Origin: Martinezella rhizogenes
GTDB taxonomy: Bacteria; Pseudomonadota; Alphaproteobacteria; Rhizobiales; Rhizobiaceae
DNA: 64,000 nucleotides
Assembly (NCBI GenBank): GCA_013322215.1
Contig: JAAMEZ010000003.1
Span: 124,001-188,000 of the forward strand
Direction of reading: 5' to 3'
Part shown: positions 17,575 through 27,923 of the stretch, piece after piece
Layout of the letters: each line of letters begins with the position of its first letter
How positions within the stretch are numbered: position 1 is the stretch's first letter
Translations under genes and position numbers: made by a program
The notes under the pieces: generated by a model
Told to the model about the DNA's origin: nothing
The model's database searches: none
What the model saw: the letters and a program-made list of their open reading frames with translations, nothing else

Positions 17575-20069
17575 TGAACCGCACCCTCTCCGCCCTCCTG
17601 CTTCTCCTTGGTGCCGTTGCCGCACAGGCACAGACAATGCCTTTCGACATGTCCGGCGAGCGGCCGAAGGGCGAAGCGCCGACAGTGCCTCAGATCATAA
17701 CTCCGCAAGCTGGTGCGCCGCAGACAGAGCCGCCGAAGGCAGCGGTGCCTCCGGTCACAGTGCCTCAGACCGTAGCTCCTCAAGCTACTCCGCCTCTGGT
17801 CATGACGCCGCCGGCCGTTATTCCGCAAACAGCTGCGCCACAGGTCGTAACCCCTGTCGCCCCCGCCCAGACAACGCCACAAGTGGCGCCGAAGGCGAAA
17901 CAGGCAACCGCGAGCGCCGACCCGTCGGCATTCCGGCGCTACGTCGTTCCCTTCGCAAAGCTGAGATTGCAAGGTGAAGCCGATCGCAGGTCCTGGTCGA
18001 TCTATCTGACGCCGGAGCAGGCGGCGGCACCCGCGAAGCTCACCTTTGCCTATCAGAACGCCGTCGTCGTCGCCCCCGAGGCATCACAGCTCACGGTCCT
18101 CGTGAATGACCGCGCCGTACATCAGCAGCAGATCAGCTCCTCGGACAACGAATCCGATATCAGCTTCGATATCCCGCGCGGGCTCCTGCAGCCCGGCGCC
18201 AATCTGCTGACCTTCGAAGCGACGCAGCGGCACCGCGTCGACTGCGACATTCCGTCGACCTACGAGCTCTGGTCCGATATCGATCCCGCAAGAACTTATC
18301 TCAGCTTCGCCGGTCGCGAAGCGGAGAAACTGTCCACCACCGATGCGATCCGAGCGATCGGTGTCGACGGTACCGGCAAGACCCAGTTCAATCTTGTCGT
18401 GCCGGCCCTGGCTCAACCGGGAACGACCAAACCGATCCTGCGTCTGGCGCAGGGACTGGCGATTTTGAGCGGAATGCCGAACGAAACCTTTTCGTTCGGC
18501 ACGGATGCCCTACCTGCGCCAGGCCCGGGCAAGATGACGGTCGTCGTCGGCACACCAGCGGAGCTACAGTCCGTATTTGCCGTTCCGGCGGCGGCGCAAA
18601 ATGGAGCTTTGGCGACGTTTGCGACGGACCCACGCAGCGGTCAGCAGCTCCTCCTGATCAGCGGCCCTTCCTGGCAGGCGATCTCATCTGCGGTCGACAT
18701 GGTGGTTTCGCCGACCGATCGCGATCCCGATACCCGCCGCGATCTGCTGGTAACGCAACGATGGTCCGCACCCGACGCACCTCTGATCTACTCAGGCACC
18801 AGCATTTCCTTCGAACAGCTGGGCGTCAGGACGACAGAATTCTCCGGGCGGCGTTTCCATACAAGCTTCAACGTGGCAATCCCGTCCGATTTTTATGCGA
18901 ATGCCTATGGCGAGGCCACCATCCTGCTTGATGCGGCCTATGCCAAGGATGTGCGGCCAGGCAGTCATGTCGACGTCTATGTCAACGGCAGTATCGCCAC
19001 GACCAAGCCGATCACGGTGACCGGCGGCGGCATCTTCCGGCAATTGCCCATCCGCATTACCATGCGGCATTTCAAACCGGGCTTGAACACGATCACGCTT
19101 GAAGCCATGTTGCTGGCCGACGAGGATACCGCCTGCGCGCCTGCCGCGACCTCAAGCACAACGCCACGCTTTGCCCTGTTCAACACAAGTCAGTTCACCG
19201 TTCCGGATTTTGCAAGGGTCGCGCAGCGGCCCAACCTCGCAGCCCTTGCCGGCACCGGCTATCCCTACAATCGCGAAACCGAGCCGACCGCGCTCTTCAT
19301 CGACCGCGCGGACGCCGACACCTTATCTGCAACCGCGACGCTCCTCGGCCAGATGGCGCTGGTCGCCGGCCATCCCATCACGCTGGAACCCACCGCCTCG
19401 CCGAGTACGGTCGGGACCCGCAATGCGCTGTTCATTGGTTCCGTCTCGCAGCTGCCGTCGACGATCCTCACACAAATGAACATCTCCGCCTCGAGCCAGG
19501 TTGCCTGGCGCCCGCCTGCCCCGGGCCAAGGCGGCATACCAGAAGCTTCCGTGACCATTGCCGATTGGAACTCCCGCATCAGCGGCGGATTGCTGCAGGG
19601 GCAGATGCAGAGCTTCCAGCAATGGATGCACCGCAATTTCGATATCACCTTGAGCTCGCTTCGCTTCATCCCGAGTTCGGAGCAAGTGTTCACACCCTCG
19701 AATGCCAATAGCTTCCTGATTGCCCAGGAGGCAAATCCGACCAATGACGCGACCTGGACCGTTGTCACCGCGCCCAGTGCCGGAGACCTGCGTGCAGGCG
19801 CCGAGGCAATGACCACGCAAAATACCTGGTCGCAGATCGGCGGCCGCATCACGGTCTATTCCGGCAAGACGGGAAAGATCGATACCGTGCCTGTGAGTCG
19901 GTTCACCTTCGTCGTCTCCCAACCCTGGTCGCTGACGAATTATCGGCTGATTGCCGCAAATTGGCTTTCCAGCAACATATTGTCCTACGCCTTCCTGTTC
20001 GTGGTCGGTTCCTTCCTGCTCGGAGTGAGCACGGCAAGCGTTCTTTCCAAGATCGGCAGGCGCGAATGA
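17574..20069 (+). CDS. bcsB: Cellulose synthase periplasmic subunit BcsB
   Basis: Periplasmic, membrane-anchored partner of BcsA that guides the growing chain. The protein has 831 residues: a signal peptide ending near AAQAQ, a Pro/Gln/Ala/Thr-rich low-complexity stretch (about residues 25-115), two repeated carbohydrate-binding and flavodoxin-like units, and a single C-terminal transmembrane helix (ILSYAFLFVVGSFLLGVS). The ATG at 17574 shares a base with the bcsA stop and its last four bases overlap bcsZ. The low-complexity segment is longer than in enterobacterial BcsB. Confidence 0.93.
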   Translation: MNRTLSALLLLLGAVAAQAQTMPFDMSGERPKGEAPTVPQIITPQAGAPQTEPPKAAVPPVTVPQTVAPQATPPLVMTPPAVIPQTAAPQVVTPVAPAQTTPQVAPKAKQATASADPSAFRRYVVPFAKLRLQGEADRRSWSIYLTPEQAAAPAKLTFAYQNAVVVAPEASQLTVLVNDRAVHQQQISSSDNESDISFDIPRGLLQPGANLLTFEATQRHRVDCDIPSTYELWSDIDPARTYLSFAGREAEKLSTTDAIRAIGVDGTGKTQFNLVVPALAQPGTTKPILRLAQGLAILSGMPNETFSFGTDALPAPGPGKMTVVVGTPAELQSVFAVPAAAQNGALATFATDPRSGQQLLLISGPSWQAISSAVDMVVSPTDRDPDTRRDLLVTQRWSAPDAPLIYSGTSISFEQLGVRTTEFSGRRFHTSFNVAIPSDFYANAYGEATILLDAAYAKDVRPGSHVDVYVNGSIATTKPITVTGGGIFRQLPIRITMRHFKPGLNTITLEAMLLADEDTACAPAATSSTTPRFALFNTSQFTVPDFARVAQRPNLAALAGTGYPYNRETEPTALFIDRADADTLSATATLLGQMALVAGHPITLEPTASPSTVGTRNALFIGSVSQLPSTILTQMNISASSQVAWRPPAPGQGGIPEASVTIADWNSRISGGLLQGQMQSFQQWMHRNFDITLSSLRFIPSSEQVFTPSNANSFLIAQEANPTNDATWTVVTAPSAGDLRAGAEAMTTQNTWSQIGGRITVYSGKTGKIDTVPVSRFTFVVSQPWSLTNYRLIAANWLSSNILSYAFLFVVGSFLLGVSTASVLSKIGRRE

Positions 20070-21115
20070 AACTCCGGCGCCTTGTTCTTGCGATCTGCAG
20101 CGCTGCCATCCTGGCGGCAGCACAACCGGCTGCCGCTCAACACGCGGCAATCGATCCGCAGGCATGGACTGCCTATAAGGCGAAATTCCTCGATGTGAAT
20201 GGACGCATCATCGATAACGGCAACGGCGGCATCAGCCACAGCGAGGGGCAAGGCTATGGTATGCTGCTCGCCTACCTCGCCAATAATCCGGCCGATTTCG
20301 AACAGATCTGGTACTTTACCCGTACGGAGCTGCTGCTGCGTGACGACGGCCTTGCCGTATGGAAATGGGATCCGGCCGTCACCCCGCATGTGACGGACAC
20401 GAACAATGCTTCCGACGGCGATCTGTTGATTGCCTATGCGCTGGCCTTGGCGGGATCGGCCTGGAACAACAAGGATTATCTGCAGGCGGCTGCGAGCATG
20501 GCCAAGTCGATCCTGTCCCATGTCGTCATCAGCGCCGCAGGGCGGACGCTGCTCATTCCCGGAGTCGAGGGTTACCGGCCTCCCGGGCGCAAGGATGGAC
20601 CGATCATCAATCCATCCTATTGGGTCTTCGAAGCGATTCCCGTCATGGCGCTGCTGGTGCCTTCCGATCGCTGGCAGAAGCTCAGCGACGACGGCCTCGC
20701 CCTGCTGCGCTCCTTGCAATTTGGCCCGCGCCAGCTTCCGGCCGATTGGGTAAGCCTGAAGGCGAAGCCAGAACCCGCCAGCGGCTTCGAGGCGGAATTC
20801 GGCTATAACGCCGTCAGAATCCCCCTTTACCTGGCGCGCGCCGGGATCGACGACAAGGCGCTGCTTTCACGTCTGCGGCAAGGCATGACCGTCGATGAAG
20901 ATGAGCCAGCAACGATCGATCTGGCGACGGGCAAGCCGAAGGATTTGCTTCCAGACCCGGGTTATAGAATTGTTAACGATGTTGTGGCGTGTGTGGTGAG
21001 CGGAACGAAACTGCCTGCTTCGGTTCGGCAGTTCGCCCCATCGCTTTACTATCCGGCCACCTTGCAGCTGTTGAGCCTGGCTTTCGTCACGGAGAAACAT
21101 CCGGAGTGTTTATAA
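20066..21115 (+). CDS. bcsZ: Cellulase BcsZ, glycoside hydrolase family 8
   Basis: Periplasmic endo-1,4-beta-glucanase needed for normal cellulose output in many bacteria. It has 349 residues with a signal peptide ending near AAAQPAAAQH. The family 8 pattern is visible: SEGQGYGMLLAYLANN, where Glu is the expected acid catalyst, then DGDLLIAYALALAG with the expected Asp. Start is ATG overlapping the bcsB stop (ATGA). In Rhizobium the equivalent enzyme, CelC, trims cellulose fibrils and erodes root-hair walls during infection. Confidence 0.92.
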   Translation: MKLRRLVLAICSAAILAAAQPAAAQHAAIDPQAWTAYKAKFLDVNGRIIDNGNGGISHSEGQGYGMLLAYLANNPADFEQIWYFTRTELLLRDDGLAVWKWDPAVTPHVTDTNNASDGDLLIAYALALAGSAWNNKDYLQAAASMAKSILSHVVISAAGRTLLIPGVEGYRPPGRKDGPIINPSYWVFEAIPVMALLVPSDRWQKLSDDGLALLRSLQFGPRQLPADWVSLKAKPEPASGFEAEFGYNAVRIPLYLARAGIDDKALLSRLRQGMTVDEDEPATIDLATGKPKDLLPDPGYRIVNDVVACVVSGTKLPASVRQFAPSLYYPATLQLLSLAFVTEKHPECL

Positions 21116-23514
21116 AATCCACCTTGATCATGGCTTTCATGGCCGTCGCCGTGGCGGGGTTTACGCTCGCGACGAAGGATCACGATTCGCCGGAAGACAA
21201 GATCAAGCTGGCAAAGTCGGCACGCCTCGAACCGCAGACGATGCTTGCCGCCGATAACAGCTCGGCCGGCGGCTCCGGACAGCCCGTCGACTTGCAGGCG
21301 CTCGCCGATCATATACAAGCGGCTGCGCCGTCGGCGGTTCTCTCCGACACCCCTTCCAAGCCGGCAAATACGACTGCTGCGGATTCGATCGCCCAAGCCT
21401 CGCCACAGCCGCAATCAACGCAGCCATCGACGTCGCAACAGACCAACCCGACACAAGCTGCGGATAACCAGCCGAAGGTCGATGAAAGCGCATTGCGTTA
21501 TTTTGCAAGCCGTGGCGACAAGGCGCGGCTCCAGGCGGAAATCTCCCGCCTGCAGACGCTCTATCCGAACTGGACGCCGCCGGCCGATCCGCTGGCCATT
21601 CCGCAAAACAGCGACAAGCAGCTCGAAGCTATGTGGCAGCTCTATTCCGAGGGCCGTTATGCCGAGGTGCGCAAGGCCATTGCCGACCGCCAGGCCGCCG
21701 AATCCGGATGGCAGCCGCCCGCCGATCTGCTGGAGCGCCTGGATATCGCAGAGGCACGCACGCGGCTCGTCAATGCTTCCGATCTGAAGCAATATCAGAC
21801 TGTAATCGACATCGGCGCGAGGACGCCGAGCCTGCTGACCTGCAGCGATATCGACGTTCTCTGGCGCGTCGCCGAAGCCTTCATCCGCACCGATCGTGCA
21901 GCCCGCGGCCAAGATGCCTACAAATATATCCTGAAGGCCTGCACCAATCCGCAGGAGAGACTTGCGACCATCCAGAAGGCCGCCGCCCTTCTGCCCTATC
22001 AATCGATGCAGGATCTCTTGTCCATGGAAAAGCCAGACGGCAATGGCGGGCGCGAATTCGACAGCATCAGGACCGATCTGGCTCGCCGTTTCGTCGCCCA
22101 GGGCAATGACGATCCGAAACTGACGGTATCGCAGGACTATCTGTCTCAGGTCGAGCGTGTCGCCCGCAGCCAGGGCCTTGCATCCGATGATTCGCTGCTC
22201 GGCTGGTACTATCTGCGCCGCAGCGATTATCCCGACGCCGAGCAATGGTTCAAGGCCGCGCATGAGAAGGAAGATTCGGCAACGATCTCGCAAGGTCTTG
22301 CCCTGGTGCTGATTGCCGACCACAAACCGCAGGAAGCCGAAGACGCCATGTATAAGTGGCGCAATGAATCCAAGGACGCGATGGCGACCTACCTTGCGGC
22401 AACCGCCAATCTGATGGCACTGCAACCACCGGCCAACCTCAGTGAAGATGTTCTCGCTCGTATCGCCGCGGAAGTCGTAAAGCAGAAATATGTCCCAACG
22501 GCCCAGCAGCTCGGATGGTTTGCGCGTTCTATGAACCAGCCGCAAGCTGCCGCACGCTGGTTCGAGACGGCTCTGCGCTGGAAACCCGACGATGAGCCTT
22601 CCGCCTATGGCCTTGCCATTACACGCAATCAGTTGAACGACCGTGTGGGCGTCGCCGAAGTTCAGAGACTGTGGGCCGGTCGCTCCCAACGTATCGCCGT
22701 GCTCGGCGAGCCGACACCGCGCACGACGGCATCAGAACCGCTGCCGTCCCCCAATCAGACCATGCAGCCTGCGCCCCAGACCTTACCCCAAACAACGATG
22801 CAGCAAGGCGCGTTGCAGAATGTGCCGCCGATGGTCTCTCAGGTAGCGCCCCAGCTTCCGGTAACTCAGCCCTACGTCAATACGCAGCCCCCCGTGCAGC
22901 CGGTAGCTCCTGCCCGCCGTCCTCCTGCCTCGAATTATGCTGAACCGGAGACCCGTGCCCGGGTGGCCACCCGCTCGACACGGCAGCCGGCAGGATGCAA
23001 TGCCACCGTCAACGCGGAGCTGTTGACGCCCGGCAATGCTCTTTCCCGCGGCTGGTGCCTGATGAACCTCAATCGGCCGATGGAGGCGGTGGAAGCCTTC
23101 GGTGCCGCCTTGAACAACACGGATCCAAAATCGCGCGAAGAGGCGGCCTATGGACAGAGCCTCGCCTATCTGCGGGCCGGTCTTGCCAATGATGCGGCCG
23201 TCGCTGCGACCAAGGCACCGATGAACCATCAGCGCGCCGCCGAATTGCAGGTCGCCATACTGGCCGACCGCGCACTCTCCGCCTTCGAGGGCAAGCGCTA
23301 TCACGAGACGTTGCTCTATCTAGACCAGCGCGCGCAGCTGCAGCAGGAGCGCGTCGACCTAATGGTGCTGCGCGGATATTGCTATCTCAATCTCAAAATG
23401 TACGACGACGCCGAGCGCATCTTCACCGCTGTCGCCGCAACCGGCAGCCGCGACGGCAGCCGTGGTTTGCGCGACCTCCAGCTTACGCTACATCCCCAGC
23501 CTGGGGATTATTGA
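21106..23514 (+). CDS. bcsK: TPR-repeat cellulose operon protein (BcsK-like)
   Basis: Last gene of the operon, about 802 residues, with tetratricopeptide-like helices along most of its length (for example LGWYYLRRSDYPDAEQWF and AGLANDAAVAATKAPMNH). An N-terminal hydrophobic anchor (LIMAFMAVAVAGFTLA) suggests a periplasmic, membrane-tethered protein. Two Gln/Pro-rich linkers lie near residues 60-125 and 550-625. It takes the place of BcsC but lacks the C-terminal porin barrel, as known for BcsK of rhizobial operons. GTG at 21106 overlaps bcsZ and follows GGAGA; ATG at 21130 is a possible alternative. Confidence 0.78.
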   Translation: MFIKSTLIMAFMAVAVAGFTLATKDHDSPEDKIKLAKSARLEPQTMLAADNSSAGGSGQPVDLQALADHIQAAAPSAVLSDTPSKPANTTAADSIAQASPQPQSTQPSTSQQTNPTQAADNQPKVDESALRYFASRGDKARLQAEISRLQTLYPNWTPPADPLAIPQNSDKQLEAMWQLYSEGRYAEVRKAIADRQAAESGWQPPADLLERLDIAEARTRLVNASDLKQYQTVIDIGARTPSLLTCSDIDVLWRVAEAFIRTDRAARGQDAYKYILKACTNPQERLATIQKAAALLPYQSMQDLLSMEKPDGNGGREFDSIRTDLARRFVAQGNDDPKLTVSQDYLSQVERVARSQGLASDDSLLGWYYLRRSDYPDAEQWFKAAHEKEDSATISQGLALVLIADHKPQEAEDAMYKWRNESKDAMATYLAATANLMALQPPANLSEDVLARIAAEVVKQKYVPTAQQLGWFARSMNQPQAAARWFETALRWKPDDEPSAYGLAITRNQLNDRVGVAEVQRLWAGRSQRIAVLGEPTPRTTASEPLPSPNQTMQPAPQTLPQTTMQQGALQNVPPMVSQVAPQLPVTQPYVNTQPPVQPVAPARRPPASNYAEPETRARVATRSTRQPAGCNATVNAELLTPGNALSRGWCLMNLNRPMEAVEAFGAALNNTDPKSREEAAYGQSLAYLRAGLANDAAVAATKAPMNHQRAAELQVAILADRALSAFEGKRYHETLLYLDQRAQLQQERVDLMVLRGYCYLNLKMYDDAERIFTAVAATGSRDGSRGLRDLQLTLHPQPGDY

Positions 23515-23562
23515 TGGCGCGGAAATCGCAGGCCATTATCGGCAACAACTCCTGACATGCCA

Positions 23563-24486
23563 CTAGGGTGCCTGTACCCCGGTCGCAGTCGTATACACTC
23601 GATAAAGCGATCGCGTGGCGGCTATGAACAGCTGGTTTCGCTTCGGACCACCAAAAGTAAGATTGGCGACCGTCTGCGGTATCTTGATTTTACCGATCAA
23701 ACTGCCGTCCGGCGTGAAACAATGAACGCCGTCGCCAGCGCTTGTCCAGATATTGCCTTCGACGTCAGCTCGGAAACCGTCCGGAATGCCGGTGTCGATG
23801 TTGCAGAAGACCTGGCCGTTTGCGAGTTTCTTGCCATCCACGACGTCGAAGACGCGAATGTGCCTTGGGGCGCTGACGTCGTGGCTTGCCGCTGAATCAG
23901 CAACATAAAGTTTCGTTTCGTCCGGCGAGAAGGCCAAGCCGTTCGGCTGGCGGAAATCATCCGCCACGACATCCAGCTCCCCCGTCGACGGATCGAGCCG
24001 GTAGACATTGCGGGTCGGCTGCTCCGGCTCTGCCTTGTAACCCTCGTAATTCGAGAGAATGCCATAGGTGGGGTCGGTAAACCAAACCGTGCCATCAGAG
24101 CGAACGACCACGTCATTGGGTGAGTTCAACCGCTTGCCCTTATAGCTATCAGCAAGAACGGTGATGGAGCCGTCGATCTCCGTGCGCGTCACCCGGCGGG
24201 TGCCGTGTTCGCACGATACGAGCCGCCCTTGGCGGTCGCGCGTGTTGCCGTTGGCGAAATTCGACGGCGCGCGGAAGACGGAGACGTAGCCGCCCGACAC
24301 CCAGCGCAGCATGCGCTCGTTGGGAATGTCGCTCCAGATCAGGCATCCGGCGTCGGCAAACCATACCGGCCCCTCTGCCCAGCGGCAATCCGAATAAAGC
24401 TCTTCCAAGCCAGCGCTTGGAACGACCAGATTGCGGAAGCGCGTGTCGTAGATTTCGTAAATGGACGAGACGTCGTTTGGCATCAT
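23563..24486 (-). CDS. SMP-30/gluconolactonase family sugar lactonase
   Basis: Six-bladed beta-propeller hydrolase of 307 residues that opens sugar 1,4- or 1,5-lactones. Metal-binding residues expected for the family are present: Glu in CRWAEGPVWF, Asn in LNSPNDVVV and Asp in LYVADSAASHD. No signal peptide, so cytoplasmic. ATGATG start with AGGA five bases before it. It is the last gene of a sugar ABC transporter operon, 29 bases after the second permease, which suggests that the imported sugar is oxidised to a lactone and then hydrolysed. Confidence 0.88.
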   Translation of the reverse strand: MMPNDVSSIYEIYDTRFRNLVVPSAGLEELYSDCRWAEGPVWFADAGCLIWSDIPNERMLRWVSGGYVSVFRAPSNFANGNTRDRQGRLVSCEHGTRRVTRTEIDGSITVLADSYKGKRLNSPNDVVVRSDGTVWFTDPTYGILSNYEGYKAEPEQPTRNVYRLDPSTGELDVVADDFRQPNGLAFSPDETKLYVADSAASHDVSAPRHIRVFDVVDGKKLANGQVFCNIDTGIPDGFRADVEGNIWTSAGDGVHCFTPDGSLIGKIKIPQTVANLTFGGPKRNQLFIAATRSLYRVYTTATGVQAP

Positions 24487-24515
24487 AGTTTTCCTAGGGG
24501 TCTTGGGGAACGAGT

Positions 24516-25466
24516 TCAGCGCCCGCCAATGGGACGGCCGCCAGCAACGAGAATGACGGCAATAATGATCAGACCGGTGAGAACGAGCCTTGGGCCGGCG
24601 CCGAAACCATAGGTGTTGAGCATGGAGACAACCAAGAACATGAACAGCGAGGCGCCCCAGATGCCCGGCACGTTGGAATCACCGCCGGCAACCGCCGTCC
24701 CGCCGATGATGACGACGGCGATCGACATCAACAGATATTCCGCGCCCATGTTGAGCGCTGCGCCGCCGGAGAAGCTCGCGAGCAGATAGCCGCAGATCGA
24801 GGCCAGGATGGCGCAAAGCACATAGGTCGCAAGCCGCGTTCCATCGACCGGGATGCCGGCCATGCGCGCTGCAAACATGCTCTGGCCGATCGCCGATATC
24901 CAGCGGCCATAGATCGTTTTTTCCAGGAGAATCCAGGCAAGCGCCGACAGCAGCAGGGCGACGATAGCGACATTTGGTATGCCGAACACACCCGACGTGG
25001 TGAAATCGGCCAGATATTCGGGCGGCTTGATGCGCAAGCCGCGATTGCTCCAGATGGCGGTCGACTGAATGATGAAGCTCATGGAGAGCGTTGCGATGAT
25101 CGGCGGAATGCGCAGCAGCTTGATCAGCGCATAGTTGCCGATGCCGATGCCAAGCCCGATCACAACCGACACCAGCAGACCCGGCACGATCATGCTGTCT
25201 TCGACATTCATGAGTTTCAGCGCGATCGTACCGGCAAGCGTCATGGTGGCAGGCACGGAAAGATCGATGTTACCCGGCCCGAGCGTGATGACGAACATCT
25301 GCCCGATGCCGACGATAACAGAGAATGCCGCAAAGGTGAGTGCGGCCTGTGAGAGACCGATAGAACTGGCGCCGCCGGTGAAGAGGACGGTGATGATCCA
25401 CACCGCGATTGCCGCGATGAAAGACCAGATCCAGGGCTTGCGGCCAAGCGTGCGAAAAGCGATCAT
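24516..25466 (-). CDS. Sugar ABC transporter permease, ribose (RbsC) family
   Basis: Inner-membrane channel subunit of 316 residues with about ten hydrophobic segments. The family pattern is visible as AFSVIVGIGQMFVITLGPGNIDLSVP and near the end GTAVAGGDSNVPGIWGA. ATG at 25466 overlaps the stop of the preceding permease (ATGA), so a longer frame reading back into that gene is rejected. It would pair with the second permease as a heterodimer; most ribose-type systems use one permease gene. Confidence 0.88.
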   Translation of the reverse strand: MIAFRTLGRKPWIWSFIAAIAVWIITVLFTGGASSIGLSQAALTFAAFSVIVGIGQMFVITLGPGNIDLSVPATMTLAGTIALKLMNVEDSMIVPGLLVSVVIGLGIGIGNYALIKLLRIPPIIATLSMSFIIQSTAIWSNRGLRIKPPEYLADFTTSGVFGIPNVAIVALLLSALAWILLEKTIYGRWISAIGQSMFAARMAGIPVDGTRLATYVLCAILASICGYLLASFSGGAALNMGAEYLLMSIAVVIIGGTAVAGGDSNVPGIWGASLFMFLVVSMLNTYGFGAGPRLVLTGLIIIAVILVAGGRPIGGR

Positions 25467-26407
25467 GATTGTTTCTCCCGCTTTTCGACGCGATTGAGCA
25501 AGAGCCTGAGGGCAAGCACAATAATCAGGATCGCGCCCTGTGCGCCGATCTGCCAGTCGGGCGAGATACGCAGAAATGACAGGAAGGAACCCGCCAAGGT
25601 CAACGTCAGCGCGCCGATGACGGCACCCACCGGAGAGACGCGGCCACCGGTAAATTCGCCACCACCGAGGATGACGCCGGCGATCGACAGCAATGTGTAA
25701 CGCAGCGCGATGTTCGCATCCGCCGAGGTGGTGAGCCCGACCAGCGCAATACCGGAAAGTACGGCGAAGAAGCCAGCCAGCGCATAAGCCGCCGCACGCA
25801 GGCTGACGACGGACCAGCCGGCCCGCTGCAGCGATCGCTGATTGCCGCCGACGCCGCGGATAAGCACCCCGAAAGAGGAGCGCATGACGATCAGATGGGA
25901 AAACAGCGCGATGACCACGCTCGCTATGATCGCCATAGGAACAAGCGGCGGTTTCGAGGTCATCAGCCAGCGCGCCCAATCCGGCGCGGTGCCACCCGGC
26001 GCCGGCAACAATAGAACTGCAAGGCCGCCCCAGACGAAGCTCATGCCGAGCGTGACGACGATCGATGGCAGATCCCTGACATAGATGACGATGCCGATCG
26101 CGGCATAGACGGCGATTGCGGCCGCCAGAATGAGGATGCCGATGAGCGGAGAGGATTGCAGATAGGTCGCCGCCACGCAGGCCGTGAAGCTGACGAAGGT
26201 CCCCATCGACAGGTCAAGATCGTTGACCGACATGATCATCATCTGCGCGATCGTCGCCAAGGCAATCGGTACGGCGAGATTGAAGAGCAGATTGAGACCG
26301 ATATAGCTCATGGCGCGCGGCTGCAGATAAAAGACCGCGGCGAGCAGCACGGCAAGCGATAGCGCCGGAATGAGCAGGCGCAGGGTAGCGGATGACGGAC
26401 GGCTCAT
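25463..26407 (-). CDS. Sugar ABC transporter permease, ribose (RbsC) family
   Basis: Second channel subunit, 314 residues. It shows PIALATIAQMMIMSVNDLDLSMG, the membrane motif of this family, and GGGEFTGGRVSPVGAV near the C-terminus. Its ATG overlaps the ATPase stop and its stop overlaps the next permease, both by ATGA, a sign of tight translational coupling in the order binding protein, ATPase, permease, permease, lactonase. Confidence 0.88.
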   Translation of the reverse strand: MSRPSSATLRLLIPALSLAVLLAAVFYLQPRAMSYIGLNLLFNLAVPIALATIAQMMIMSVNDLDLSMGTFVSFTACVAATYLQSSPLIGILILAAAIAVYAAIGIVIYVRDLPSIVVTLGMSFVWGGLAVLLLPAPGGTAPDWARWLMTSKPPLVPMAIIASVVIALFSHLIVMRSSFGVLIRGVGGNQRSLQRAGWSVVSLRAAAYALAGFFAVLSGIALVGLTTSADANIALRYTLLSIAGVILGGGEFTGGRVSPVGAVIGALTLTLAGSFLSFLRISPDWQIGAQGAILIIVLALRLLLNRVEKREKQS

Positions 26408-27894
26408 GCGCCCTCCCCCGCAAAGGAAGCCGCCAGCACATTTTCCTCCGTGATGTGCTCTCCAACCAACTCGGCGACGATGGCGCCATCGCGAAAGACA
26501 TAGGCGCGGTCGCAAAGACGGATCTCGTCCATCTCCGTTGAATACCAGATGAAAGTCCGGCCGGACGAAGCCTCGTCGTTCAAGATCCTGTAGACCTCCT
26601 GTTTGGTACCGATATCGACACCGCGCATGGGATCGTCCATCAGCACGATCGACGCCGTCGTGGCCAAGGCGCGGGCAAACAGAACTTTCTGCTGATTGCC
26701 GCCGGACAAGGACAGAATGCCGTTTGCCATCGTCGGCGTACGAATTTCGATGCGACCTTTCCAGTCCGCTCCGAGGCGATCCTCCTGCCCGCTGTCGACG
26801 ACAGACATTCTTGAAAAGTCGCCCAGTGAGGCAAGGCTGAGGTTTTTCAGGATGCTCCACAGCGGGAAAGTGCCGTTCAGGCTCCGGTCGCCGGCGACGA
26901 AGGCAATATTGCCCTGCCTGCCCGGCAACCAGTTGCTTGAAAGCGACCGATGGAGATCGAGCAGCATGTCGGTCTGACCGTGGCCGGCCAGTCCGGCGAG
27001 CCCTATCACCTCGCCCTTGCGGACGTTGAAGCCAAGGCCCTTGCCGCCTCGTGCCGGCAACGCAAGGAGAGAAGGCGATGCGGCGCCCTCCCCGCTCCTG
27101 CGCTTGCGGTCCTGCTCCTTGACGACACTGCCCATTGCTTGGACCAGACTATGAACAGTGAAATCCTGGGCGCTGCGATCGGCGACGACGCGGCCGTCCT
27201 TCATGACCAGAATGCGGCCCGCCGTCGAAAGGATCTCGCCGAGAATATGCGAGATCAGCATGACAGCGCCACCGGCCTGCACGAAGCCGCGCACATAGGC
27301 CATCAACTGCGCCGCAAGCCCCGCATCGAGCGAAGAGGTAGGTTCATCCAGGATGACCAGCTTCGGCTTCTCGCCGACGGCACAAAAGGTGATCGCGATC
27401 TCTACCATCTGCCGCTCGGCGATCGAGAGTTCGCCGACTGTCCGCATGACGTCGATCCTGTGACCGGCAAAAATCTCGTCGAGCTTGGCACGAACGATGA
27501 TCGCTGCCTGCCGCCGCCAGTTCCAGCCGGCAAGGCCGCGATGGACAACCCGCATATTCTCGACGACGGTGAGATTGGGGGCGAGCGACAATTCCTGAAA
27601 GACGCAGCGTATGCCGTGCGCGCGCGCCGCGTTGACGCCGTGCACAGTGCTGTCCCCTTCATAGGTGACGTTGCCCTCGTGCGGGCTGAGACCACCATTG
27701 ATGACGTTGACGATCGTCGACTTGCCGGCACCATTATGACCGACGAGCCCTATGCACTCGCCAGCATGAACCGTCAGATCGGCACCATCGAGCGCTTTCA
27801 CAGCACCGAAATGCACCTTGATGCCCCGGGCCGAGACGACGGCTTGCGGGCCGGCATCCTGTCTCTTCAAAGCATTGTCTTTGGCTGCAATCAT
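26404..27894 (-). CDS. Sugar ABC transporter ATP-binding protein, double domain (RbsA/XylG family)
   Basis: Twin-ATPase chain of 496 residues. The first half has Walker A GHNGAGKST, signature LSIAERQMVEIA and LDEPTSSLDA; the second half has the degenerate GLAGHGQTDM expected for this family, LSGGNQQKVLFARAL and MDDPMRGVD. The ATG at 27894 is preferred: upstream ATGs fall within or just next to an intercistronic hairpin. It powers the two permeases that follow. Confidence 0.87.
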   Translation of the reverse strand: MIAAKDNALKRQDAGPQAVVSARGIKVHFGAVKALDGADLTVHAGECIGLVGHNGAGKSTIVNVINGGLSPHEGNVTYEGDSTVHGVNAARAHGIRCVFQELSLAPNLTVVENMRVVHRGLAGWNWRRQAAIIVRAKLDEIFAGHRIDVMRTVGELSIAERQMVEIAITFCAVGEKPKLVILDEPTSSLDAGLAAQLMAYVRGFVQAGGAVMLISHILGEILSTAGRILVMKDGRVVADRSAQDFTVHSLVQAMGSVVKEQDRKRRSGEGAASPSLLALPARGGKGLGFNVRKGEVIGLAGLAGHGQTDMLLDLHRSLSSNWLPGRQGNIAFVAGDRSLNGTFPLWSILKNLSLASLGDFSRMSVVDSGQEDRLGADWKGRIEIRTPTMANGILSLSGGNQQKVLFARALATTASIVLMDDPMRGVDIGTKQEVYRILNDEASSGRTFIWYSTEMDEIRLCDRAYVFRDGAIVAELVGEHITEENVLAASFAGEGA

Positions 27895-27923
27895 GGATCG
27901 TCCGGTCGGGCGTTGCATCGGCG

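Noticed and set aside
22740..22970. Repeat-like Gln/Pro-rich sequence in the TPR protein gene
   Set aside because: Considered as a DNA repeat or CRISPR-like array, but it is irregular and in frame, so it is a low-complexity linker.
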